A stretch of DNA of 64,000 bases from Helicobacter sp. 12S02232-10. Lineage in GTDB: Bacteria; Campylobacterota; Campylobacteria; Campylobacterales; Helicobacteraceae. How positions within the stretch are numbered: the first letter of the stretch is position 1; each line of letters begins with the position of its first letter. The notes under the pieces are model-generated. The model had not been told where the DNA came from, made no database searches, and saw only the letters and a list, made by a program, of their open reading frames with translations. Position numbers and translations under genes: made by a program. Where the stretch lies: NCBI RefSeq assembly GCF_002272895.1, contig NZ_MLAQ01000006.1, positions 1 to 64,000 of the forward strand, given 5' to 3'. Positions 1 through 9,070 of this stretch are shown piece after piece.

Positions 1-1042
1 CTAAGCCATTGACATTGCCTGCTGTAATGGTATCTGTTTTTCCTAAAGATAAATCAGACATCAGACGAAAGACACCATTTTCTCCATTGATGGTACTCAC
101 TTTGAGGGTGCGGGGAGAGAAGGGATCGTGAATTCTGGGACAATTATCATTGGGGCAATAAATCCCAGAGGTATTTGGAGTTGCATATTTGGCAAGATCA
201 ACAAAAGAAAATATTTGACTACCTTTAGCATTTGAGGAAGTATCAGGGACAAAGGAATTTGAAATATCAAGAACACTGATTTGGGAACTATTAGTCATAT
301 ACCATTTAGCACCATTTAAAAGAGTGAGATTAGCAGAAGCATTGTTTGAAATTTTTCCCATAAAAAAAGATTCAGGATTGGTTAGGTTCATAGCAAATCT
401 TGATCCTACTCCTACCTTGATGTCACCTTTGAGTTGAATGATATTGTGAATATTGATTATTTTATTTGCAGGATCAGAATTGATATAACCGTTTCCGTAT
501 CTTTCAATAAACAATATGGTTCGTGATGAATTTACTGGTATTGTATTATTGACATCTACAAATAAATTCTTAGTAAAAGAAAAAGAACCTCGTGCATAAC
601 CCCCTGCTGCTCCATTTTCGACAAATGCACCCCTGCCGATAGAAGAATTATCTTTTGCCAAAAATGTGGTATTGACATTAAATGCGATATTGCTTTGACC
701 TGTATTCCAATCTTTATAAAGAAATGCTCCCCATTGATAGCCTGAAAATTTGGTACCATCTAAAAAGAAATTTAAATCTCCATCACCCTGAAATGTAATG
801 TTTGAACCATTGCCTCGTAAAAATGCCGCAAAAAACCAATTATCAGGAAAATTCTTTGTGGGTAAAAAATCAATATTAACAACAGCTTTGTTATTGATTT
901 GCATATTTTCATCGGGCAAAATACCTCCTGGCCAAGCTTCTTCTTCAAACAAGATGTTTGTATCTTTATCATAAACAGCAGCGTTTAAGTAAAGAGGCTT
1001 GAAAAGAATAAATGCAATAATGATGATCAAAACAATGCGCAT
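1..1042 (-). CDS. Putative autotransporter / beta-helix surface protein, N-terminal part
   Basis: Open frame of 347 codons read leftwards from ATG at 1042-1040 with no stop before the window edge, so the C-terminal part, including any beta-barrel, is missing. Residues 1-22 form a signal peptide (basic start, IVLIIIIAFILF core, LNAA end). The rest is rich in Asn, Gly, Ser, Thr and alternating hydrophobics (for example NGSNITFQGDGDLNFFLDG), typical of beta-helical passenger domains of Helicobacter autotransporters and VacA-like proteins. A CxxxxC pair (YCPNDNCP) lies near residue 297. A purine-rich GTAAAGAAAG stretch precedes the start. The passenger type is inferred from composition only; a non-autotransporter surface protein is possible. 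Confidence 0.6.
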   Translation of the reverse strand, partial: MRIVLIIIIAFILFKPLYLNAAVYDKDTNILFEEEAWPGGILPDENMQINNKAVVNIDFLPTKNFPDNWFFAAFLRGNGSNITFQGDGDLNFFLDGTKFSGYQWGAFLYKDWNTGQSNIAFNVNTTFLAKDNSSIGRGAFVENGAAGGYARGSFSFTKNLFVDVNNTIPVNSSRTILFIERYGNGYINSDPANKIINIHNIIQLKGDIKVGVGSRFAMNLTNPESFFMGKISNNASANLTLLNGAKWYMTNSSQISVLDISNSFVPDTSSNAKGSQIFSFVDLAKYATPNTSGIYCPNDNCPRIHDPFSPRTLKVSTINGENGVFRLMSDLSLGKTDTITAGNVNGL

Positions 1043-1093
1043 TCTTTCTTTACCTACTCGATCCTTAAAATTTTATTCAGATTCATAATTAGA

Positions 1094-1116
1094 GGAATGA
1101 AAACAAATTTCATTCC
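1094..1116 (-). promoter_or_regulatory. 5' stem-loop in the autotransporter leader
   Basis: Perfect 9-bp inverted repeat GGAATGAAA / TTTCATTCC around a 5-nt loop. On the minus strand a TATACT -10 box lies at 1130-1125, so transcription should start near 1118 and the hairpin would form the very 5' end of the mRNA. Terminal 5' stem-loops are known to stabilise some Helicobacter virulence mRNAs such as vacA; that role here is inferred. Confidence 0.5.
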
Positions 1117-1358
1117 ATAAGTTAAGTATATTTTTATGCATAATCGATTTTGTTTCCATTTACTAAAATAATCCAGTGATGATAATGAAAAAATACGGTT
1201 TATAATTTTTATCTGTAGCCTAATTTAGTCAATTTAATTTTACTTTGTAATCAAACTTTAGTAGAGTTCTAGCTGTAAGTCTTTTGTTGAAGTTGGAAAT
1301 GGATGCTTAGCAAGAATGAGATTTTTAAATTTAAAGTCAGTTTGAAGGAGGCGATGAG

Positions 1359-1372
1359 TTGATATATATCAA
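1359..1372 (+). promoter_or_regulatory. Perfect FNR-type box upstream of napA
   Basis: TTGATATATATCAA matches the FNR consensus TTGAT-N4-ATCAA exactly. Its centre (1365.5) is 41.5 bp upstream of the start point expected from a -10 box TACAAT at 1395-1400, the classic class II activator position. The likely user is the Crp/Fnr protein at 37069-37734 or a homologue elsewhere in the genome. Confidence 0.7.
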
Positions 1373-1394
1373 GTTTTGCAAATGGGATTCGATA

Positions 1395-1438
1395 TACAAT
1401 TTTTGCCAAGCATTTTTGCTATATCAACCCCGAAGGAG
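1395..1438 (+). promoter_or_regulatory. Predicted nap promoter -10 and ribosome binding site
   Basis: GATATACAAT supplies the -10 hexamer TACAAT (1395-1400), giving a start near 1407 and a leader of about 37 nt. AAGGAG at 1433-1438 lies 5 nt before the napA ATG. There is no good -35, consistent with an activator-dependent promoter. The rest of 1043-1443 is AT-rich with no open frame that looks like a gene. Confidence 0.5.
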
Positions 1439-1443
1439 ACTAT

Positions 1444-4242
1444 ATGACTTTGATACAAAAAGGCTTATCAAGAAGAGATTTTATTAAGGCTGCAGCTGTC
1501 GCTTCTGCTGCATCAAGTGTGGGTATCGCAATTCCTACATCGCTGTCTGCAGAAGCTGATACTGCTCAAAAAAATTGGAAATGGGATAAGGCTGTCTGCA
1601 GATTTTGCGGAACTGGGTGCGGGATTATGGTCGCTACAAAAGATAAAAAAATTGTAGCTGTCAAGGGGGATCCCGAAGCTCCTGTAAATCGAGGTTTGAA
1701 TTGTATTAAAGGTTATTTTTGTGCCAAGATTATGTATGGTGAGGATCGACTCACACAACCCCTTTTGCGCGTGAATGCCAAAGGTGAGTTTGACAAGAAG
1801 GGAAAATTTGTTCCGATAAGTTGGCAACGCGCATTTGATGAGATGGAAAAACAATTCAAAAAGACTTATGGCGAAATGGGACCTAAGGGCGTCGCATTAA
1901 TGGCAAGCGGTCAATATACCATTCCAGAAGGTTATGCGTCTGTTAAACTGATGAAAGCTGGGTTTAGAAGCAATATGATTGACCCGAATGCTAGACATTG
2001 TATGGCAAGTGCAGTTATTGGGTTTATGCAGACTTTTGGAATTGATGAACCTGCAGGTTGCTATGATGATATTGAACTTACTGATACTGTGATTACTTGG
2101 GGATCAAATATGGCTGAAATGCACCCCATACTTTGGAGTCGCGTGACCGATAGAAAACTTAGCAATGCTTCTAAAGTAAAAGTTGTTAATCTCACAACTT
2201 TTACCAATAGAACCTCCGATCTTGCTGATATTGAGATTGTTTTCAAACCCTCTACTGACTTGGCGATTTGGAATTATATTGCTAGGGAGATTGTTTATAA
2301 TCATCCTGAAGCGATTGATAAGCATTTTGTTCAAGAACACTGCGTTTTTAGCACAGGATTTGTCAATATCGGCTATGGAATGAGAAATGATCCCAACCAT
2401 AAAGGATTCAATCCCAAAGAAAAAGAAGTTGTTGCCAAAGAAGTCAGCAAGTCTTTAAGTGAAAATGAGGCAATTTCTCTTCAATATTTAGGTCTTAAGG
2501 CTGGGTATGAAATGAAAATGGACAATGCTTCAAAAGCCGATGCCCATTGGGAAATAGGTTTTGAAGATTTTAAAAAGGCTTTGGAACCTTATACCTTAGA
2601 TTTTGTTGCCAAACTCGCAAAAGGAAATGAAGATGAAAGTTTGGAAGATTTCAAAAAGAAACTTCAAAGCCTTGCCAATCTTTATATTGAAAAAAATCGA
2701 AAAGTAGTGAGTTTTTGGACAATGGGATTCAATCAACATCAAAGAGGTTCGTGGGTCAATGAGCAAAGTTATATGGTGCATATGCTTCTTGGCAAACAAA
2801 GCAAGCCTGGTAACGGAGCATTTTCGCTTACTGGACAACCAAGTGCGTGCGGAACTGCTCGAGAAGTAGGAACTTTTTCTCATCGTTTGCCTGCTGATAT
2901 GGTGGTTGCCAATCCTAAACACCGAGAAATTGCAGAAAAAATTTGGAATTTGCCTAAGGGTACTATTAATCCAAAACCCGGATCTCCATATTTGACGATG
3001 ATGAGGGATTTGGAAGATGGCAAGATAAAATGGCTTTGGGTGGCAGTAAATAATCCTTGGCAAAATACTGCAAATGCAAATCATTGGATAAAAGCTGCGC
3101 GTGAAATGGATAATTTTATTATCGTGAGTGATTGCTATCCAGGCATTAGTGCTAAAGTGGCTGATTTGATTTTACCTACGGCGATGATTTATGAAAAATG
3201 GGGTGCTTATGGAAATGCTGAGAGAAGAACACAGCATTGGAAACAGCAAGTTTTGCCTCAAGGAAATGCGATGAGCGATACTTGGCAGATAATGGAATTT
3301 TCTAAACGCTTCAAAATTAAAGATGTTTGGGACAAAGATTATGCAGATTTGGGTATGAAATCTGTTTTAGCAGAAGCTAAGGCAATGGGATATAGTCCTG
3401 AAGATTCTTTATTTGACATTCTTTTTGCAAATAAAAATGCTAAAAAATTTACCACAAAAGAAGAATTGCTCCAAAATGGAACGTTGAATTCAGAGGTTTT
3501 TGGTGATGAAAGGAATGTTCTTGGGAGCGATGGCAAGCCATTTAAGGGATATGGATTTTTTATTCAAAAATACCTTTGGGAAGAATATAGGAAGTTTGGA
3601 ATCGGACACGGACACGATTTGGCAGAATTTGATGTTTATTACAAGGTTCGCGGCTTAAGATGGCCAGTTGTTGATGGCAAGGAAACCCAATGGAGATTTA
3701 ATGCTAAGTATGATCCTTACGCTAGAAAATTCGGTGATGGCAAAGAATTTGCTTTTTATGGCCATAAAAATGCTTCCTTAGCTAAAGGGGATTTGTTTAA
3801 GGCATCTGAAGAAAAAGTTTCTATTCACAATAAGGCGAAAATATTTTTCCGTCCTTATATGGATCCTTGTGAAATGCCTGATAAAGAATATCCAATGTGG
3901 CTTGCTACAGGCAGGGTGCTTGAGCATTGGCATAGTGGAACAATGACGATGAGAGTTCCCGAGCTTTATCGTGCAGTGCCTGAAGCGTTGTGTTATATGC
4001 ATCCTGATGATGCCACTAAAAACAACTTCAAACAAGATGAAGTGATTTGGGTGGAAAGCAGACGCGGAAAAGTAAAAGCAAGGATTGATACAAGGGGAAG
4101 AAATAGACCTCCTAAAGGTCTTGTTTATATCCCTTGGTTTGATGAAAATGTTTATATCAATAAAGTCTGCTTGGACGCAACTTGTCCGTTGTCTAAACAA
4201 ACAGATTTTAAAAAATGCGCCGTAAAAGTTTATAAAGCTTAA
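1444..4242 (+). CDS. napA: Periplasmic nitrate reductase catalytic subunit NapA
   Basis: Reduces nitrate to nitrite in the periplasm. The 932-residue protein starts with a Tat signal (SRRDFIK, residues 9-15, then an Ala-rich core), as expected for export of a folded Mo-bisMGD enzyme. A [4Fe-4S] site is formed by C52, C55, C59 and C87 ([10 protein letters not shown] and LNCIKG). C186 in NARHCMAS fits the molybdenum-ligating cysteine. The C-terminal part carries the molybdopterin dinucleotide binding domain ([17 protein letters not shown]). The length matches epsilonproteobacterial NapA, which is longer than the E. coli form. It is first in napAGHBFLD with AAGGAG 5 nt before the ATG and a perfect FNR-type box upstream. 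Confidence 0.98.
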   Translation: MTLIQKGLSRRDFIKAAAVASAASSVGIAIPTSLSAEADTAQKNWKWDKAVCRFCGTGCGIMVATKDKKIVAVKGDPEAPVNRGLNCIKGYFCAKIMYGEDRLTQPLLRVNAKGEFDKKGKFVPISWQRAFDEMEKQFKKTYGEMGPKGVALMASGQYTIPEGYASVKLMKAGFRSNMIDPNARHCMASAVIGFMQTFGIDEPAGCYDDIELTDTVITWGSNMAEMHPILWSRVTDRKLSNASKVKVVNLTTFTNRTSDLADIEIVFKPSTDLAIWNYIAREIVYNHPEAIDKHFVQEHCVFSTGFVNIGYGMRNDPNHKGFNPKEKEVVAKEVSKSLSENEAISLQYLGLKAGYEMKMDNASKADAHWEIGFEDFKKALEPYTLDFVAKLAKGNEDESLEDFKKKLQSLANLYIEKNRKVVSFWTMGFNQHQRGSWVNEQSYMVHMLLGKQSKPGNGAFSLTGQPSACGTAREVGTFSHRLPADMVVANPKHREIAEKIWNLPKGTINPKPGSPYLTMMRDLEDGKIKWLWVAVNNPWQNTANANHWIKAAREMDNFIIVSDCYPGISAKVADLILPTAMIYEKWGAYGNAERRTQHWKQQVLPQGNAMSDTWQIMEFSKRFKIKDVWDKDYADLGMKSVLAEAKAMGYSPEDSLFDILFANKNAKKFTTKEELLQNGTLNSEVFGDERNVLGSDGKPFKGYGFFIQKYLWEEYRKFGIGHGHDLAEFDVYYKVRGLRWPVVDGKETQWRFNAKYDPYARKFGDGKEFAFYGHKNASLAKGDLFKASEEKVSIHNKAKIFFRPYMDPCEMPDKEYPMWLATGRVLEHWHSGTMTMRVPELYRAVPEALCYMHPDDATKNNFKQDEVIWVESRRGKVKARIDTRGRNRPPKGLVYIPWFDENVYINKVCLDATCPLSKQTDFKKCAVKVYKA

Positions 4243-4251
4243 GGGTTAAAT

Positions 4252-5025
4252 ATGGGCTTTGATGAAAGCAGACGCAGAAGCTTGCTCAAAATGACTCAAG
4301 CAGCAGGAATGCTTGCTGTGGGCGGTTTGATATGGAGCGCTTATATCTATGAAGCGAAAGCTACAAGTCTTTTGTTGCTTCCGCCTGGAGCTAAGCAAAA
4401 AGATGAGTTTCTTAAAAGTTGTATTAAATGCGGTATGTGTGTGGAGGCTTGCCCTTATTATACGCTTAAGCTTGCCAAGCCTTTGGATAATCTTCCTGTG
4501 GGAGTTCCTTATTTTACCCCTAGAGATATTCCTTGTTATATGTGTAAAGATGTTCCTTGTGTCAATGTATGCCCTAGTGGTGCATTGGATAAAGAGTTGC
4601 TTACAGATAATGGGCGTTTGGATGTCAATAAGTCTAGAATGGGAGTAGCCATTGTTGATACAAAAAATTGCATTGCGTATGCAGGTATCCAATGCGATGC
4701 GTGTTATCGGGCTTGTCCTTTGATTGATAAGGCTTTGTATCTTGAATACAAAAGAAACGATCGGACCGGCAAGCATTCCTTTTTGCTACCAATGGTGGAT
4801 AATGATGTTTGCACAGGATGTGGAAAATGTGAGCGGGCGTGTGTCACTGAGATTGCTTCCATTACGGTCTTGCCTCGTGATGTTGTGCTTGGAAAAATGG
4901 GTACGAATTATATCAAGGGTTGGGATAAGCAGGATGAAAGCCGTTTAAAAGACGCTTCCACTCAAATAAACAAAACATCAAAAGATAAGGCAACTGATTA
5001 TCTCAATAGCGGTGGAGATCTATGA
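4252..5025 (+). CDS. napG: NapG, periplasmic ferredoxin-type quinol dehydrogenase subunit
   Basis: 257 residues. With NapH it is thought to replace NapC in Campylobacterota, taking electrons from menaquinol and passing them to NapB. The N-terminus carries a Tat-like motif (ESRRRSLLKMTQAAG) followed by a hydrophobic stretch, placing the protein on the periplasmic side. Several cysteine sets for [4Fe-4S] clusters are visible: CIKCGMCVEACPY, CYMCKDVPCVNVCP, CDACYRACP and CTGCGKCERACV. It starts 9 bp after napA, and its stop overlaps the start of napH. Confidence 0.97.
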   Translation: MGFDESRRRSLLKMTQAAGMLAVGGLIWSAYIYEAKATSLLLLPPGAKQKDEFLKSCIKCGMCVEACPYYTLKLAKPLDNLPVGVPYFTPRDIPCYMCKDVPCVNVCPSGALDKELLTDNGRLDVNKSRMGVAIVDTKNCIAYAGIQCDACYRACPLIDKALYLEYKRNDRTGKHSFLLPMVDNDVCTGCGKCERACVTEIASITVLPRDVVLGKMGTNYIKGWDKQDESRLKDASTQINKTSKDKATDYLNSGGDL

Positions 5026-5945
5026 TGAAATATCGTTTTTTGATACTCAGACGGGTTGTTCAAGTGGGAATTTTAGTTTTATTTTTTGTAGGAAATTTTT
5101 CTTGGGTGAGTATTGCGGGCAAGAATTATGGAGTTTATCAGGGAGATACGAGTGTTTTTATTGAAGATTCTAGAAACCTTGCTGCAGGGGAGAGTAAAAT
5201 TACAAATCGTGCAATGCATTTTTTTCAAGGCAATTTGAGCAGCTCTAAAATCTTTGGTGTTATTCCGATGAGTGATCCGCTTGCAGTAGCCCAGCTTTTT
5301 TTGGCAGGGGGCGCATTGGCTTTAGACATTTATATAGGGCTAATTGTTGTACTTGTAATTTATGGATTGTTTTTGGGTAGGGCTTATTGTGCTTATGTAT
5401 GCCCTGTGAATTTGGTGGTTGATTTTGCAGCGTATTTAAGGAGAAAGTTTGGGTTGAATACTTTGGTTAAGCAAATTCATATTGGAAGAAATGCTAAATA
5501 TGGGATTTTATTTTTGACCTTAGTGCTTTGTTTTATTTTTGGCATAGCTGTTTTTGAAATGATCAGTCCGATTTCAATGCTTCATCGAGGGATTGTTTTT
5601 GGAATGGGTGCGGGTTTTTTTGGAATACTGGCAGTGTTTTTATTTGATTTTTTGCTTTTAAAAAATGGTTTTTGCGGGCATATTTGTCCTTTGGGGGCAA
5701 CTTTTAGTCTGATTGGGAAATACAGCATTTGGCGTGTGAAATATAATTTTGAAAAATGTACACAATGTATGCAGTGTGTGCAGATATGTCCTGAAAATCA
5801 GGTTTTGCATAATGTCGGCAGAAAGAGTGCTGTGATTGATGGAATGGCTTGCATTAAATGCGGCAGATGTATTGAGGTGTGCAATGATAATGCGCTCACT
5901 TATGGAATAGCTAACTTAATTAAAAGGAGACAAAATGAAGTTTAA
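5022..5945 (+). CDS. napH: NapH, membrane ferredoxin-type quinol dehydrogenase subunit
   Basis: 307 residues, inner-membrane partner of NapG. Four or five hydrophobic segments are visible (near residues 12-28, 90-115, 160-180 and 187-212). It has the NapH/NosR-type CxxxCP pairs YCAYVCPVN and FCGHICPLG on cytoplasmic loops, and two C-terminal [4Fe-4S] sets (CTQCMQCVQICP and CIKCGRCIEVC). Two adjacent ATGs (5022 and 5025) follow GGAG at 5014-5017; the second has the better spacing, so the true start may be 5025. It overlaps the napG stop, which suggests translational coupling. Confidence 0.97.
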   Translation: MMKYRFLILRRVVQVGILVLFFVGNFSWVSIAGKNYGVYQGDTSVFIEDSRNLAAGESKITNRAMHFFQGNLSSSKIFGVIPMSDPLAVAQLFLAGGALALDIYIGLIVVLVIYGLFLGRAYCAYVCPVNLVVDFAAYLRRKFGLNTLVKQIHIGRNAKYGILFLTLVLCFIFGIAVFEMISPISMLHRGIVFGMGAGFFGILAVFLFDFLLLKNGFCGHICPLGATFSLIGKYSIWRVKYNFEKCTQCMQCVQICPENQVLHNVGRKSAVIDGMACIKCGRCIEVCNDNALTYGIANLIKRRQNEV

Positions 5946-6456
5946 AATATTGGGCTTAATAGTAATGGTTGGGTTGATGGCTGCTTGTTCATCAGAATCA
6001 GGTGGGATTGAAGATGAATCTTTGGGTCTTAGAAAAATTCCTGTCCAAGATGAAAAAGATGTCAAATTGAATGATTATCAATATAGCACTTCCCCTGCAG
6101 GCGAGAGTCAAAAGATTGAACGTTCTTATGAAAATGCTCCGCCCTTGATTCCTCATGATACTGATGGAATGCTTGATATTTCTCAAGACAATAATATGTG
6201 CTTGAGTTGTCACGCTCCTGATGTTGCTAAATCTGTTGGGGCAACTCCAGTGCCAAAATCCCATACTTATGACTTGAGAAATCATAAAGCGATTAAAGAT
6301 GGGATAGCAGAAAGCCGTTATAATTGTACTCAGTGCCACGTGCCTCAAGCAAATGCAAAACCTTTGGTTAAAAATAGCTTTAAACCTGATTTTACAAGCG
6401 AGGGGGCAAAGTCCAAATCTAATTTGTTAGATGTAATCAATGAAGGTGTAAAATAA
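5935..6456 (+). CDS. napB: NapB, dihaem cytochrome c electron donor to NapA
   Basis: 173 residues with two CxxCH haem c sites, CLSCH (C89-H93) and CTQCH (C131-H135), the standard NapB arrangement. Conserved histidines nearby (KSHTYDLRNH) are likely distal haem ligands. It carries electrons from NapGH to NapA in the periplasm. The export signal ends in VGLMAACSSES, which looks more like a lipoprotein signal (Cys at residue 18 followed by Ser) than an ordinary Sec site, so NapB may be lipid-anchored. It overlaps the end of napH by 11 bp and has GGAG 5 nt or more upstream of the ATG. Confidence 0.95.
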   Translation: MKFKILGLIVMVGLMAACSSESGGIEDESLGLRKIPVQDEKDVKLNDYQYSTSPAGESQKIERSYENAPPLIPHDTDGMLDISQDNNMCLSCHAPDVAKSVGATPVPKSHTYDLRNHKAIKDGIAESRYNCTQCHVPQANAKPLVKNSFKPDFTSEGAKSKSNLLDVINEGVK

Positions 6457-6921
6457 ATGCCCTTCAAGCGTTTTTTTAAATCCAAGACTAAGGAATTGCC
6501 TGTTTTTTTGCCCTACCAAAGGGCATCAAATGATTTTTGCAACGAATGTTTTGGAGAATGCACAAGTGTTTGTAAAGAAGAGATTATTATCAAAAAAGTA
6601 GGCATTCCACCTTATTTAAACTTTAATACAAGCGGTTGTGTATTTTGTAAAAAATGCGCACAAGTCTGTTATGAGACTTATGGGGAAGAGAGCGTTTTAG
6701 ATCCTTCTTTGGAAGATAAAATTCAAGCCTATGCTAGAATTGATGTATTGAGTTGTTTGGCTTATCATCAAGTGATTTGTTCCTCTTGCAGAGATCGATG
6801 TAAGGATGCAATAAAATTTAGCGGGATGTTTTACCCTGAGGTTTTGGAAACTTGTACAGGCTGTGGGCTTTGTGTGAGTGTATGCCCGAAAGATTCTATA
6901 AGTATTTTAGCTCGGGAGTAA
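6457..6921 (+). CDS. napF: NapF-type cytoplasmic ferredoxin
   Basis: 154 residues without a signal peptide, so probably cytoplasmic. Four cysteine groups are present (CNECFGECTSVC, CVFCKKCAQVC, CSSCRDRC, CTGCGLCVSVCP), of which the first and last look most like [4Fe-4S] sites. NapF is believed to help NapA cofactor maturation or couple it to a cytoplasmic redox supply; it is not part of the main electron path. Its ATG directly follows the napB stop. The position between napB and napL matches Wolinella and Helicobacter nap operons. Confidence 0.9.
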   Translation: MPFKRFFKSKTKELPVFLPYQRASNDFCNECFGECTSVCKEEIIIKKVGIPPYLNFNTSGCVFCKKCAQVCYETYGEESVLDPSLEDKIQAYARIDVLSCLAYHQVICSSCRDRCKDAIKFSGMFYPEVLETCTGCGLCVSVCPKDSISILARE

Positions 6922-6923
6922 AG

Positions 6924-7880
6924 ATGAAGGGTTTATTTGTCTTATCAGTGTTATGTTTATTTCTGTTTTCAAAGGAATTTTTGCCTGATTTTATTTTGGA
7001 AAGCGATTCTAGTATTTCTTCTCTCAATCTTTATAAAGACAATATTTATATTCCTCAAAATGATGGTTCTGTGAGGGTTTATGATTTGGTGCGCAAAAAA
7101 TTTGTACATCGTTTTGTTTTGCCTGAAGTGATTGATTTTTTTGGCGAAAAGAAAAAACCTAAAATTTATAACTCCGATACGCTTGATGGGCAGAATATAT
7201 TGGTTTTGAGTGAAGGCGGCAATGGAGGTAGAGAATTGAGGATTTTGTCTCCTTCGCAAAATAAAGTTATTTTTGATGAGAAAGATAAACTTTCGATTTC
7301 TAAGGCTCTTTGGGTTGATGAAAATAGGATTTTATTAGGTTTTATGGGAAATGAAATTGCTTTATATGATTTGAAATCTCAAACTTTTGTGTATAAAATT
7401 CATCCAAGCACGGCTTCATTTTCTGATCTTATTTTGAGTGAAGACAAGAAATTTGCGTATTCTACTGCTGAATCGGGAGTTATTTATGTTATTGATACGT
7501 TGGCAGGGAAGATTATTAGTAAATTAGAAGGTGTAAATAAAGACAACAATTACCAGCTTGCAAGTGCTAAAAATATTGTTTTAAGTGCAGGGCAAGATAG
7601 AAAAATGGGCATTTATAAACTTGGAAAAGACACAGGTATAGGGGTAGAAGGAAAGTTTTTGGTTTATTCTGTCGGTATCAGCAAAGATGCAAGATATGGT
7701 GCTATGATGTATGATGAAGAGGGCAGTATTGCCATAATTGATTTGAATTCTTATAAAATAAATGCGTTTTTAAAAGGCGGGAATTGTATTGTCAATACGA
7801 TTTTATTTTATCATCAAGAAGTCATTGCAAGCTGCGATGGAAGAAAAATATTTTTTTGGAATTTGAAAGGAATACAATGA
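6924..7880 (+). CDS. napL: NapL, WD40-like beta-propeller accessory protein
   Basis: 318 residues. The start is taken at ATG 6924, two bases after the napF stop, because it begins a clear signal peptide (MKGLFVLSVLCLFLFSKEF) and follows CGGGAG. The body holds repeated beta-strand units with a WD40/YVTN-like rhythm (VYDLVRKKFVHRF, ALYDLKSQTFVYKI, VIDTLAGKIISKL, IIDLNSYKINAFL). NapL is specific to Campylobacterota nap operons. It is periplasmic and influences nitrate reductase activity, but its exact job is not settled. Confidence 0.88.
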   Translation: MKGLFVLSVLCLFLFSKEFLPDFILESDSSISSLNLYKDNIYIPQNDGSVRVYDLVRKKFVHRFVLPEVIDFFGEKKKPKIYNSDTLDGQNILVLSEGGNGGRELRILSPSQNKVIFDEKDKLSISKALWVDENRILLGFMGNEIALYDLKSQTFVYKIHPSTASFSDLILSEDKKFAYSTAESGVIYVIDTLAGKIISKLEGVNKDNNYQLASAKNIVLSAGQDRKMGIYKLGKDTGIGVEGKFLVYSVGISKDARYGAMMYDEEGSIAIIDLNSYKINAFLKGGNCIVNTILFYHQEVIASCDGRKIFFWNLKGIQ

Positions 7881-8215
7881 ATATTTCAAGCATTATTGTT
7901 AAAGTGGATTTGAATCATTGGGAGAAAGTTATTTCGGATTTGAGGCTTCTTGATGGCGTTGAGGTGCATATTTGTGATAAGGAAAGCACGATTATAATCT
8001 TAACCATTACTGCTGAAGATGTTGGGAAAGAAATCGCCCGTCTTAAAGATATTGAACAAATTCAAGGCGTATTGAGTGCAAATATGCATTACAGCTATTC
8101 TGAAGAAGAGTTTAAAATCCTTTCGGCACAAGAGGTTTCAAAAAACATTGAAAAATCAGAAGATGCCAAAGAAATTCGATATAAAGGAAGCGTAAGTTCT
8201 TGGTTGGGAGAGTAG
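7877..8215 (+). CDS. napD: NapD, NapA-specific Tat chaperone
   Basis: 112 residues. The ATG at 7877 overlaps the napL stop (ATGA), indicating coupling, and begins MNISSIIVKV, the usual NapD start. The ferredoxin-like fold signature is visible (SSIIVKVDLNHWEKVISDL, GVEVHICDKESTIIILTI, IEQIQGVLSANMHYSY). NapD binds the NapA Tat signal and delays export until the cofactor is loaded. It is the last gene of the operon. The next 261 bp hold no gene and only weak structure (CACACATTGTGTG near 8300). Confidence 0.93.
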   Translation: MNISSIIVKVDLNHWEKVISDLRLLDGVEVHICDKESTIIILTITAEDVGKEIARLKDIEQIQGVLSANMHYSYSEEEFKILSAQEVSKNIEKSEDAKEIRYKGSVSSWLGE

Positions 8216-8476
8216 AGAAAATTTGTAAGTGCAATAAAGCAGAATTTTTCCTAGTGGGGCAGAACGCAGATTGTGGCAATAGCAATAAAATATGATCTCT
8301 CACACATTGTGTGGGGTTATCAAAACAATTAATTATTGTACAAAATTTATTCATTTTCAGATTATTTTTTGATTGGCTAAGTCTTTGAAGAATTGATAAA
8401 AACTTTGGTTTGTTATCAAGGTTTGGGTATTATTTTTAAAGAAATCAGACTTGTTTATAAAGGGGTTTTTGAATCG

Positions 8477-9070
8477 ATGAAATTTGTTTTATTGGCGTTG
8501 GGAGTTATATTTTTAAGCGGTTGTTCAATTTGGAACATCCTTGAGGGAAAAATTTCTCGCACTGATTGGGAAATACAAAAAATAGTTGTGGATGGGAAAG
8601 AATATCTTTCACCCCAAATGTTGAAAGCTCAAGCTATCCAAGATTTAGAAACGAAAGAGGAAAAAGTGACAGAGGAGGATAAAGATCAAAGTGCTTCAAA
8701 TGAAGATTTATCCAAAGATAGAATTAGTGAAAATACGGCTTTGCCAAAATCATCAGAAGATCCAAAGAAGCAGACTCCTGATGAGGAATTTTTAAATATT
8801 AAAGAAGTTGCTACAATGGTTTTTGATCAGTCCCAACATCGAATTTATGGAATTGCAGGTTGTAATAATTACTTTGCTAGTTATACTTGGAAAGATAGCC
8901 AACATCTTGAGATTGCAAATTCGGGTATGACAAGAAAACTCTGTCATCCTGATGAATTGATGAGTTTTGAGCTCCGTTTGATGAGAAATTTTAATGGATT
9001 GTTCAATGTCAAAAGAGAGAAATCTTCGATGGTATTAGATAATGGTAAAATGCAGATATATCTTCAATGA
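8477..9070 (+). CDS. Lipoprotein with META/HslJ-like domain
   Basis: 197 residues. The start is placed at ATG 8477, not at upstream in-frame codons, because it opens a lipoprotein signal (MKFVLLALGVIFLSGC, lipobox LSGC). Residues after the cysteine read TDWEIQKIVVDGKEY, then a long charged low-complexity stretch, then FDQSQHRIYGIAGCNNYFASYTW and RKLCHPDELMSFELRLMRNF, the GxxGCNxY and downstream signature of META/DUF306 (HslJ) proteins. HslJ-type proteins are linked to envelope stress and drug tolerance; no substrate is known. The charged insertion splitting the domain is unusual. A TATGAT box at about 8291 could be its promoter. It overlaps the next gene by 4 bp. Confidence 0.75.
   Translation: MKFVLLALGVIFLSGCSIWNILEGKISRTDWEIQKIVVDGKEYLSPQMLKAQAIQDLETKEEKVTEEDKDQSASNEDLSKDRISENTALPKSSEDPKKQTPDEEFLNIKEVATMVFDQSQHRIYGIAGCNNYFASYTWKDSQHLEIANSGMTRKLCHPDELMSFELRLMRNFNGLFNVKREKSSMVLDNGKMQIYLQ

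Noticed and set aside
2596-3084. Open frame of 162 codons opposite napA
   Set aside because: It has no recognisable protein pattern or ribosome site and lies wholly inside the clear napA gene; it is a shadow of its codon use.
8216-8476. Possible gene or RNA between napD and the HslJ-like lipoprotein
   Set aside because: Only a small CACACATTGTGTG hairpin and AT-rich sequence are seen; the upstream in-frame extension of the lipoprotein from TTG 8393 has no signal peptide logic or ribosome site.
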